From: Fen-1258 sp964449775 | GTDB lineage: Bacteria; Bacteroidota; Ignavibacteria; Ignavibacteriales; Melioribacteraceae | Reading direction: 5' to 3' | NCBI GenBank assembly: GCA_964449775.1 | Contig: CAYVBQ010000014.1 | Location: forward strand, 1-64,000 | Length of the DNA stretch: 64,000 bases | Shown: positions 51,718 to 59,460 of the stretch, one piece after another | How positions within the stretch are numbered: position 1 is the stretch's first letter | How the letters are laid out: every line of letters begins with the position of its first letter | Position numbers and translations under genes: made by a program | The notes under the pieces: model-generated | Database searches by the model: none | What the model was told of the DNA's origin: nothing | Seen by the model: the letters and a program-made list of their open reading frames with translations, nothing else

Positions 51718-51971
51718 ATAAATTTGCGGCGTAAAAATAGATTTTGCGCATTCCTTTGTCAAGTCCCAATTAAAAATAAATTTTTACCCCTTCCGTTTTC
51801 ATTAAAGATAATAACATTCCAATAATTGAGAAGAGGGTGAATAACCCCAATTAATGCCTAATGAAAATATCTTCCTTTAATTCATTTTATTACTTTATTG
51901 GTAAGGAATTTCGATATTTGTACATGCATATAAATTGAAACTGCTTTTTATCTATAGAAGGGATAGCAAAT

Positions 51972-53651
51972 ATGAACTCAGACGAACTTAAAAAGAAAAT
52001 TCAAGAAGCATACGCTAATTGGGATAAAAACAATTATCAAAAGACAACATCCAAATTTTCTGAACGGCTTAAAGAATTTACTACTCAATCTTTCGCCCCG
52101 GTTAAATCACTTTATACCCCTCTGGATATTGATCAAGAGTTTCACAATGAAAAGATCGGCTATCCCGGTCTTTATCCTTTTACTCGCGGCGTACAACCGA
52201 CAATGTTTCGCGGAAAATTTTGGACAATGAGGCAATATGCCGGCTTCGGAACTGCGAAAGAATCGAACGAGAGATATCGTTATTTGCTTGGACAGGGACA
52301 AAGCGGTTTATCGATTGCCTTCGATCTGCCGACACAAATTGGGTACGATAGCGACGACCCGATGGCGATTGGCGAAGTTGGCAAAGTTGGCGTTGCAATT
52401 GATACTCTTGCCGATATGGAAATTTTGTTTGATCAGATTCCTCTTGATAAAGTTTCTACATCAATGACAATCAACGCCCCGGCTTCAGTTCTTTTAGCTA
52501 TGTATATAGCTGTTGCAGAGAAACAAGGAGTTGGAAGAGAAAAAATCAGCGGAACGATTCAGAATGATATTTTAAAAGAGTATATGGCTCGCGGTACTTA
52601 TATCTATCCGCCTAAATCATCTATGAGACTCATAACTAACATATTCGAATTCTGCGCAAAGGAAATACCAAAATGGAATACAATTTCAATTTCAGGATAT
52701 CACATTCGTGAAGCCGGATCCACCGCAGCGCAAGAGGTTGGATTTACACTTGCCGACGGAATCGCTTATGTTGAATCCGCCATAAAAGCCGGTCTAAATG
52801 TTGATGAGTTTGCCGGTCAACTTTCTTTCTTCTTCAACGCACATAACGATCTACTTGAGGAAGTTGCTAAATATCGTGCAGCTCGCCGTTTATGGGCAAA
52901 GATTATGAAAGAAAGATTCAATGCAAAGAAAGATAAATCTCAAATGCTTCGCTTCCACACGCAGACCGCCGGTTCAACACTCACTGCACAGCAAGTTGAT
53001 AATAATATAGTTCGCGTAACAATTCAAACACTTGCTGCTGTTCTTGGCGGTACTCAAAGTCTTCATACCAATTCCAGAGATGAAGCCCTCTCCCTGCCAA
53101 ATCAAGAATCGGTTAAGATAGCATTACGAACACAACAAATTGTTGCTTACGAAAGCGGTGTGACAAACACTATTGATCCATTAGCGGGTTCCTATTACGT
53201 TGAAGCAATGACAGATCAAATTGAAAAGGAAGCCGAAGAATATATTGCTAAGATAGATGCGATGGGTGGAATGATAAATGCAATAGAAGAAGGTTATCCA
53301 CAGACCGAAATTCAAAAATCTGCTTATCAATTCAACCAAGAACTTGAACGGGGCGAACGAATTGTTGTTGGTGTAAATAAATTTATTGACAAAGAAGAAA
53401 ATCATGGCGAACTGTTAAAGATAAATGAAAAGGTTCAGAGCGCTCAAATCGAATTTTTGAATAAAGTTCGCGCTCAAAGAAACAATGAAGCAGTAAAACA
53501 GAAACTTGCCGCTCTTAAAACTGCAGCGGAAGGTGATGCTAACCTTATCCCTTTTATTCTTGACGCTGTAAAAGTTTATGCAAGTGTCGGAGAAATTTGT
53601 AACACAATGCGTAATGTTTTTGGCGAGTACAAAGAACGCGTTGTAATTTAG
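51972..53651 (+). CDS. mcmA: Methylmalonyl-CoA mutase, catalytic (large) subunit
   Basis: The 559-residue protein covers the catalytic TIM-barrel domain: YPFTRGVQPTMFRGKFWTMRQYAGFG, FDLPTQIGYDSDDPMAIGEVG, and SGYHIREAGSTAAQEVGFTLADGI. It lacks the C-terminal B12-binding domain of full-length mutases, so it is the large subunit of the split (mcmA1/mcmA2) type; the small subunit is not in the window. It interconverts methylmalonyl-CoA and succinyl-CoA in propionate metabolism. The epimerase follows 32 bases downstream. Confidence 0.95.
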   Translation: MNSDELKKKIQEAYANWDKNNYQKTTSKFSERLKEFTTQSFAPVKSLYTPLDIDQEFHNEKIGYPGLYPFTRGVQPTMFRGKFWTMRQYAGFGTAKESNERYRYLLGQGQSGLSIAFDLPTQIGYDSDDPMAIGEVGKVGVAIDTLADMEILFDQIPLDKVSTSMTINAPASVLLAMYIAVAEKQGVGREKISGTIQNDILKEYMARGTYIYPPKSSMRLITNIFEFCAKEIPKWNTISISGYHIREAGSTAAQEVGFTLADGIAYVESAIKAGLNVDEFAGQLSFFFNAHNDLLEEVAKYRAARRLWAKIMKERFNAKKDKSQMLRFHTQTAGSTLTAQQVDNNIVRVTIQTLAAVLGGTQSLHTNSRDEALSLPNQESVKIALRTQQIVAYESGVTNTIDPLAGSYYVEAMTDQIEKEAEEYIAKIDAMGGMINAIEEGYPQTEIQKSAYQFNQELERGERIVVGVNKFIDKEENHGELLKINEKVQSAQIEFLNKVRAQRNNEAVKQKLAALKTAAEGDANLIPFILDAVKVYASVGEICNTMRNVFGEYKERVVI

Positions 53652-53683
53652 TGCAGAACGTAGAGTTTTTAAAGGAGATTAAA

Positions 53684-54088
53684 ATGGAATTAACACACAT
53701 CGAACACATTGGAATTGCAGTAAAGAATTTGGAAGAATCAATAAAGTACCATGAAGATGTTCTTGGTTTAAAATGTTACACGCTCGAAGAAGTGAAAGAT
53801 CAGAAAGTAAGAACTGCGTTTTTTATAGTTGGACAAACAAAAATTGAGCTTCTCGAGTCCACCGAACCGGATGGACCAATCGGAAAGTATATCGAAAGGA
53901 AAGGGGAAGGAATTCATCACATTGCATTCGCTACAAAAAATTTGAAAGATGCTCTCAAAGAGGCTGAAGCAAAAGGTATCATGTTGATTGATAAAGAACC
54001 TCGCAAAGGTGCCGAAGGTTTGAACATTGCATTCCTCCATCCTAAAACCACCGGCGGCGTTTTAACAGAATTGTGCGAAAAACCCTAA
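53684..54088 (+). CDS. mce: Methylmalonyl-CoA epimerase
   Basis: The start at 53684 (MELTHIEHIGIAVKNLEESI) has AAAGGAG upstream. The 134-residue VOC-fold protein has the metal-binding residues of the family: His in IEHIGIAV, Gln/Glu in TKIELLE, His in GIHHIAFAT, and Glu in TELCEKP. It converts the S and R forms of methylmalonyl-CoA, feeding the mutase encoded just upstream. The two genes form an operon. The short spacer between them contains AACGTAGAGT, part of a dispersed repeat. Confidence 0.95.
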   Translation: MELTHIEHIGIAVKNLEESIKYHEDVLGLKCYTLEEVKDQKVRTAFFIVGQTKIELLESTEPDGPIGKYIERKGEGIHHIAFATKNLKDALKEAEAKGIMLIDKEPRKGAEGLNIAFLHPKTTGGVLTELCEKP

Positions 54089-54132
54089 ACGAACGAAGAG
54101 TGTAGAACGTAGAGTAATGAGTGTAGAGCTAC

Positions 54133-54269
54133 TTGAACAAAGACAGATTATATGAACCTATCTTCAAACAACTTTTAAGATGTTGTACTTCAATTGGGGC
54201 TAATATATCAGAGGCAAAAAGCGCACCTTCAAAAAAAGATTTTATAAATAAACTTTTTATTTCAATAAA
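54133..54269 (+). pseudogene. Remnant of a four-helix-bundle protein (23S rRNA IVS family)
   Basis: About 45 codons encode QLLRCCTSIGANISEAKSAP and SKKDFINKLFISIN, the middle of the four-helix-bundle family that is also encoded by 23S rRNA intervening sequences. Its C-terminal helices are absent: the frame runs directly into a composite palindromic repeat at 54270. The N-terminus is also shortened and preceded by a dispersed repeat (GAACGTAGAGT...GTGTAGAGC). Confidence 0.75.
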
Positions 54270-54460
54270 CCTCCTCGCCGCAATCCGCCCGAAGGCGGAG
54301 CGAGGTATCTTGTTATGCCCGTCCCGAAGGGATCCCTTTGGGAAATGTTTTTATCGGGCATCCACTAATGGATTCCCGCCAAAAGTCCCGCTTTACGGGA
54401 TGCCGAAAGGCGGCACATGCGGGAATGACGCCGCAACCTGCGGGGCAGCAGGGAATTCAA
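54270..54460. repeat. Composite palindromic repeat with nested insertions
   Basis: Second copy of the unit at 45248. Compared with that copy, a 22-bp palindrome (TCCCGAAGGGATCCCTTTGG plus GA) is inserted at 54322-54343 within the loop of the GCCCG...CGGGC hairpin. Further right, ATTCCCGC...GCGGGAAT (about 54372-54426) encloses two more hairpins, TCCCGCTTTACGGGA and GCCGAAAGGCGGC, so the region is a stack of palindromes within palindromes. Confidence 0.88.
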
Positions 54461-54613
54461 CCCGAAGAGATTAAAAATACAACGACCCCTCCCGCAACAT
54501 CGAGACAAGGGAAGTTCGTTCACATTGTTCTAATCCGGTGCATTCATAAACCCATTGCCATTTTTTTCCTATCGATACAGTTTCTATCTTTGCACCAACA
54601 AAAAAAAGATATA

Positions 54614-55555
54614 ATGGAAATACATATTCTCTTTTGGTTAATATTTGCAGCGTTATTTGTTGCAGTATTCATTCTTGACATGGTTTACACAAGCCATCAT
54701 CACGGCAAGATAAATGTTAAAGCGGCTTTAATGTGGAGTGTAATTTGGATTGCAGCCGGTTTTAGTTTTGGAATTTTAATTTTCTTTTTCTTCCCTGATG
54801 GTCACACAAAAAGTTTTGAATACATAGCAAGCTACTTGGTTGAAAAATCTCTTTCCGTAGATAATCTTTTTGTCTTTTTGCTGATTTTCAGCACTATGGG
54901 AATTCCAGAAAAACATCAGCCGAGAATATTAAAGTGGGGTATAATCGGAGCAGTTGTTTTAAGAATTGTTTTTATTCTTGCCGGCGTAGAACTTATTAAA
55001 TCATTTAGCTTTATGATTTACGTCTTCGGCGCAATTCTGGTTTATACGGCAATAAAGATGATCACTTCCAAAAATGAAGAGATTCACCCGGATGACAATT
55101 TTTTTGTCAAAATAACTAAAAAACTTTTTCCTGTTAAAACAGATGCTAACACAGATCATTTTTTTGTAAAACATAACAACAAACGTTACGCAACAATTGC
55201 GTTTATTACACTTGTATTAATTGAATCAACAGACTTGATCTTCGCGGTTGATTCGGTACCGGCGGTGTTGGCTATTACGCATGATCCATTCATCGCAATC
55301 ACTTCCAACCTATTTGCGATCCTTGGTTTGCGTTCTCTGTTTTTCGCTCTTTCGGGGATCCTAGGTTTATTCCGTTTTCTCAAATATGGTATTTCATTAA
55401 TACTATTCTTCATTGGAGTGAAGATGCTTCTATCCAATTTAATTCATATTCCGGTTCAAGTTTCGTTAATAGTCATTGTTGGTGTGTTAATCATCTCTGT
55501 ATTTGCATCGATTGTTATAAAAGAAGCGGATGATAAAAAAGTAAAAAAGAAGTAA
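54614..55555 (+). CDS. TerC/Alx-family integral membrane protein
   Basis: The start at 54614 (MEIHILFWLIFAALFV) is preferred; the open frame extends upstream only through the palindromic repeat. The 313-residue protein has about nine transmembrane helices and the TerC motifs ASYLVEKSLSVDNLFVFLLIF and FITLVLIESTDLIFAVDSVPAVLAI, with membrane-embedded acidic residues that bind metal in the family. Members export Mn2+ or are linked to tellurite and pH response. Monocistronic with a terminator at about 55586. Confidence 0.92.
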   Translation: MEIHILFWLIFAALFVAVFILDMVYTSHHHGKINVKAALMWSVIWIAAGFSFGILIFFFFPDGHTKSFEYIASYLVEKSLSVDNLFVFLLIFSTMGIPEKHQPRILKWGIIGAVVLRIVFILAGVELIKSFSFMIYVFGAILVYTAIKMITSKNEEIHPDDNFFVKITKKLFPVKTDANTDHFFVKHNNKRYATIAFITLVLIESTDLIFAVDSVPAVLAITHDPFIAITSNLFAILGLRSLFFALSGILGLFRFLKYGISLILFFIGVKMLLSNLIHIPVQVSLIVIVGVLIISVFASIVIKEADDKKVKKK

Positions 55556-55585
55556 TTAACTGGTTATAAGTTCTAGAAAAGAGAA

Positions 55586-55612
55586 ATGCCGGAATGCTCT
55601 TCCGGCGTTTTC
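55586..55612 (+). terminator. Terminator after terC
   Basis: Stem GCCGGAA / TTCCGGC with loop TGCTC, followed by GTTTTCTTTT. It lies between convergent genes and may act on both. Confidence 0.8.
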
Positions 55613-55627
55613 TTTTCATGAGTCAAT

Positions 55628-56941
55628 TCACATCACGGTAGATAATCTTTTATTTTCTGAAGCATCTACCCAGCTTGCTAATACTATATCACCGCTTACA
55701 TTCACAACTGTTCTAGACATATCAAGCACTCTATCCACTCCCAGAATTATTCCTATCCCTTCCGCGGGAATACCAATAGTTTGAAGTACCATTACAACAA
55801 GCGGTAACGAACCGCCAGGAACACCGGCAGTACCGACTCCAGCAAGTATTGAAAGAAATACGACAATCAATTGTTGAGCTAGCGAAAGATCAATTCCATA
55901 GAACTGGGCTAAGAATAAAACAGTAATTCCTTCATACAAAGCCGTTCCATTTTGATTTGCGGTGGCTCCTATAGTCAAGACAAAATTGGTTATATCTTTA
56001 TCAAGTTTTAGATTATCGACAGATACCCTTATAGAAGTTGGTAATGTAGCGTTAGATGAACTTGTAGAAAAGGCGGTTATAATTACTTCGCTTATCCCTT
56101 TAAAAAATTCTTTGGGACTTCTTTTAATAACATATTTAATTATAACGCCGTATGTAAAAAGAAAATGAAGAGTAAGCGCGAACAAAACGACAAGAACATA
56201 TTTCAACAGTATACCAATCATCTGAAGACCTAATTGAGAAGCGGTAGAAAACACAAGTGCCGCAACACCGTAAGGTGCAAAGCGCATAGCGAAATCGATA
56301 ATTTTCATAACCACTTCATAAACGCCCTGAAGTGTTTTTGTAAGTCCTTCTGTCTTCTCCCGGTCGCTGACTGCTAAAGCAATACCAAAGATTAACGCGA
56401 AGAACATTATTGCCAGCAATCCCCCGCCTCGATAATTGGGATCGAGATAATTTACTATTTCCGCGAAAGGATTCCTCGGGACTAAGTCAACAATGATTTG
56501 TAAAAATCCTTTCGATTCCTTAGCTGTTGTAATTATACTTGTAACGGTTTGATTATTTGTTATTACCTGCGTCAAAGCAGCTCTTTTATCTTCAGATATT
56601 CCACTTCCGGGCTGGACAATATTTACTATGGACATCCCGATTAACACCGAGATTGCCGTAATAACAACAGTGAACATCAGCACTTTTCCCCCAACTCTCC
56701 CAATCTTTTTCAAGTCCCTGAAATCTGCTACTCCCAGGACAATGGCAGAAAATATCAGCGGAATTATTATCATGAAGATCAGCCTAAGAAAAAGTTGACC
56801 TATTGGGTAAGCAACGTTAGCAACCAACCATTGAATATCTTTATTACCGTTAAGAAAAATATTAGCCAGCAGTCCAAAAAATATTCCGACGAATAAACCA
56901 ATTAAAATTTTTGTGTGTAGAGGGAAAGATTTCTTTTTCAT
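55628..56941 (-). CDS. Dicarboxylate/glutamate:cation symporter (DAACS family)
   Basis: The 437-residue membrane protein has eight helices plus re-entrant loops. The family signatures are present: FSTSSSNATLPTSI (HP1 serine-rich loop), TIGATANQNGTALYEG (NMDGT-like motif in TM7, here NQNGT), GVGTAGVPGGSLPLVVMVL (HP2) and ILGVDRVLDMSRTVVNVSGD (TM8). It takes up glutamate, aspartate or C4-dicarboxylates with Na+ or H+. The altered NQNGT instead of NMDGT may affect cation binding. Single gene. Confidence 0.92.
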   Translation of the reverse strand: MKKKSFPLHTKILIGLFVGIFFGLLANIFLNGNKDIQWLVANVAYPIGQLFLRLIFMIIIPLIFSAIVLGVADFRDLKKIGRVGGKVLMFTVVITAISVLIGMSIVNIVQPGSGISEDKRAALTQVITNNQTVTSIITTAKESKGFLQIIVDLVPRNPFAEIVNYLDPNYRGGGLLAIMFFALIFGIALAVSDREKTEGLTKTLQGVYEVVMKIIDFAMRFAPYGVAALVFSTASQLGLQMIGILLKYVLVVLFALTLHFLFTYGVIIKYVIKRSPKEFFKGISEVIITAFSTSSSNATLPTSIRVSVDNLKLDKDITNFVLTIGATANQNGTALYEGITVLFLAQFYGIDLSLAQQLIVVFLSILAGVGTAGVPGGSLPLVVMVLQTIGIPAEGIGIILGVDRVLDMSRTVVNVSGDIVLASWVDASENKRLSTVM

Positions 56942-57128
56942 ATAAATTCTTAGTTAATAGAGAGAATGACAATTATCTTATATTCAAATTAAGGAAATTA
57001 GTTCACGTCTTAAAGAAATTATATTACGATTTTTTTCCACTCTTCAGTTAAGTAGAAGGATCATAATAAATCCCTTTCTCTTCAAGTGAAGGTTGGATAT
57101 CTTTTAGTGTCATAATTAGAGGGTTTGT

Positions 57129-59132
57129 GTGAAAAAATTATTTTCAATTCTTTTTATCTGCCAGCTTTCTGTCAATTTAATATTTAGCCAAGATGCAACA
57201 GAATTATGTTCTCAAGGAAAAATAAACGCATTGCAGCGCCTAAATAAAAATAATATGGTGATGTATCCCGGAGATAGCAATATCGATGTAACTTATTACA
57301 AGCTGGATTTAAGATTATTCTTCGCATCAAAGACACTTTCAGGGGTGGTTACTGTTAAAGCTAAATCAATAGTTGATAATCTTAGTAATGCATATTTCGA
57401 TCTAATCAGTAACATGAAAGTTACAAGCGTTAAGATGAATGGGACATCAATTGCCTTTAACCACTCGGGAGATTTGTTAAGTTTTGTTTTCGGTAAATCA
57501 CTTAGCCGTAACGAGAGTTTTGAATTAGAAATTGCATATAATGGACCGCCGGCATCATCAGGGTTTGGAAGTTTCGTTTTTACTGATCGCGGGGTTGATA
57601 AAGTTATTTGGTCTTTAAGCGAGCCCTATGGGTCCAAAGATTGGTGGCCATGTAAAGATACGCCTTCAGATAAGGCAGATTCCTCCGATGTTTGGATTAC
57701 AGCCGAAAATTATTTTGTCTCCGTTTCTAATGGGCTGCTTACAAATGTGGTGACTAATGGTGATGGCACAAAGACTTACAAATGGAAAAATCGGTACCCG
57801 ATCGCTACCTATTTAATTTCTTTAGCAATGACTAACTATCATTTGTTTGAAGATAAATTTGAATACTCGCCCACAAAATATATGCCTATCACTAATTATA
57901 CATATCCCGAAAAATTTACACCAGCAAGACAAACTCAAATGGAAGCAACCAAAGATATGCTAAGAGTGTTCTCAGAAAAATTTGGAGAATATCCATTTTT
58001 AAAAGAAAAATATGGTCATGCTGAGTTTTCCTGGGGCGGTGGAATGGAACATCAAACAATAACTTCCCTTATTAATTTTAATGAAGATCTGGTAGCTCAT
58101 GAATTAGCCCATCAATGGTTTGGAGATAAAGTTACCTGCCAAGATTGGCAACACATATGGCTCAATGAAGGATTTGCAACATATTCCGAGAGCATTTACT
58201 TTGAAGCAAAGTATGGCAAGCAAGCTTTTATGAATGATGTAACAGCGAATATGAATAGTGCTAAAAATGCTAAAGGAAGCATCTATGTTCAAAACATAAG
58301 CAGTATTGGAGAAATTTTTAACTCAAGCCGATCATATGCCAAAGGATCTATTGTTCTACACATGCTGCGCGGAATTGTTGGCGATGATAAATTTTTCCAG
58401 ATTCTAAAAGAATATTTGACCGAGCCCGGACTTAGCTATAATGTAGCAACAACAGAAGATTTCCAGCGTGTTGCCGAAAGAGTTTACGGACAAAGTCTGG
58501 ATTACTTCTTTAAAGAATGGATTTACGGTGATAGCTATCCAAAATTTACGATTGGAACAAGCTCTCAACAAATTAGCGGCAATAATTACAATGTAACAGT
58601 CAGACTTCTTCAAAACACAAACGCAAGCTTAAATCCAAAATACTTTGTAATGCCTGTTCAAGTTAGAATAACAACTCCAAATGGTGTAGTAAACACTTCC
58701 GTTTTCAATAATCTTCAGGAACAAGTTTGGGTTATTCCCGTTGTTGGACAACCATCAAAAATTGAAGTTGATCCTGACAATTGGATTCTTAAAGATATTG
58801 TTGGTACGACCTCAATTGATGAGAACCCGGAAGTCCCAACGGTATTTTTTCTTTCGCAGAATTATCCGAATCCATTCAATCCGGAAACAAGAATTCAATA
58901 CACAATTCCATCCGTAGAGACTCGCCGCGGCGAATCTTTACAACATGTTACTTTGAAAGTTTATGATGTGTTGGGTAATCAAGTTGCCATACTCGTGGAT
59001 GAATTCAAACAAGCGGGAATTTATAGTTCGTCGTTCTACACTCTACGTTCTTCACTCTCTTCGGGTGTCTATTTTTATACTTTTCAAGCAGGTGACTTTG
59101 TTGAAACGAAAAAAATGCTTTATCTGAAATAG
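57129..59132 (+). CDS. M1-family zinc aminopeptidase with T9SS sorting domain
   Basis: The 667-residue protein starts with GTG at 57129 (AGAGGG upstream) and has a signal peptide (to about LIFSQD). The M1 domain shows the GxMEN-like GGGMEHQT and zinc site His324-Glu325-His328 (AHELAHQWF) with Glu347 (WLNEGFATY). A T9SS domain ends the protein (SQNYPNPFNPETRIQYTI ... KKMLYLK). Inside the T9SS domain an extra segment SVETRRGESLQ is encoded by a 28-bp palindrome (58914-58941), and FYTLRSSLSSG reflects a dispersed repeat (CACTCTACGTTC). It cleaves N-terminal residues from peptides outside the cell. Confidence 0.94.
   Translation: MKKLFSILFICQLSVNLIFSQDATELCSQGKINALQRLNKNNMVMYPGDSNIDVTYYKLDLRLFFASKTLSGVVTVKAKSIVDNLSNAYFDLISNMKVTSVKMNGTSIAFNHSGDLLSFVFGKSLSRNESFELEIAYNGPPASSGFGSFVFTDRGVDKVIWSLSEPYGSKDWWPCKDTPSDKADSSDVWITAENYFVSVSNGLLTNVVTNGDGTKTYKWKNRYPIATYLISLAMTNYHLFEDKFEYSPTKYMPITNYTYPEKFTPARQTQMEATKDMLRVFSEKFGEYPFLKEKYGHAEFSWGGGMEHQTITSLINFNEDLVAHELAHQWFGDKVTCQDWQHIWLNEGFATYSESIYFEAKYGKQAFMNDVTANMNSAKNAKGSIYVQNISSIGEIFNSSRSYAKGSIVLHMLRGIVGDDKFFQILKEYLTEPGLSYNVATTEDFQRVAERVYGQSLDYFFKEWIYGDSYPKFTIGTSSQQISGNNYNVTVRLLQNTNASLNPKYFVMPVQVRITTPNGVVNTSVFNNLQEQVWVIPVVGQPSKIEVDPDNWILKDIVGTTSIDENPEVPTVFFLSQNYPNPFNPETRIQYTIPSVETRRGESLQHVTLKVYDVLGNQVAILVDEFKQAGIYSSSFYTLRSSLSSGVYFYTFQAGDFVETKKMLYLK
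58914..58941. repeat. 28-bp palindromic element inside a coding region
   Basis: Left half GTAGAGACTCGCCG and right half CGGCGAATCTTTAC are inverse with two mismatches. The outer bases GTAGAGAC and the 28-bp length match intergenic palindromes at 27215, 27292, 42458 and 42772. It lies between IQYTIP and HVTLKVYDVLG of the T9SS domain, keeping the frame. Confidence 0.8.
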
Positions 59133-59460
59133 TATCAAATGATACTGGATATTTGTTACCGGATACTTGATGCTGAGTTCCGGATGCCGGAATTAAAAAT
59201 AAAGCGACTGCCTTTTTAATTAAAAGTCACAGTTTCCATTCAATCATGCAATTCCTATTTTGCGCTGTACACAATTCACTTTTGAGAAGCAAAGTGAATA
59301 AAAGCCCATCCCTACCTCTGCCTACCGCAGGCAGGCTTCCCAAAGGGAAGGGCTTTTTAAAACTCTGTCGAGGTATTTAATCCTCGACCTTTGTTATAAA
59401 ATTATAACCTCGAAGCAATCGCTGCGGATCGAGGAATTTTTCCAATTAAAGTGAAAAATT
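59133..59460. repeat. Intergenic region with terminator-like and REP-like palindromes
   Basis: A hairpin AAAGCCC...GGGCTTTTTAAAA (about 59311-59361) probably terminates the aminopeptidase gene; its loop holds a CTGCCTACCGCAGGCAG palindrome and TTCCCAAAGGGAA. Next, GTCGAGG TATTTAAT CCTCGAC (about 59367-59388) and CCTCGA...TCGAGG recall the REP-like palindromes of the cas region. Confidence 0.7.

Noticed and set aside
54338..54613. An N-terminal extension of the TerC protein
   Set aside because: It would translate the composite palindromic repeat; the family start is at 54614.
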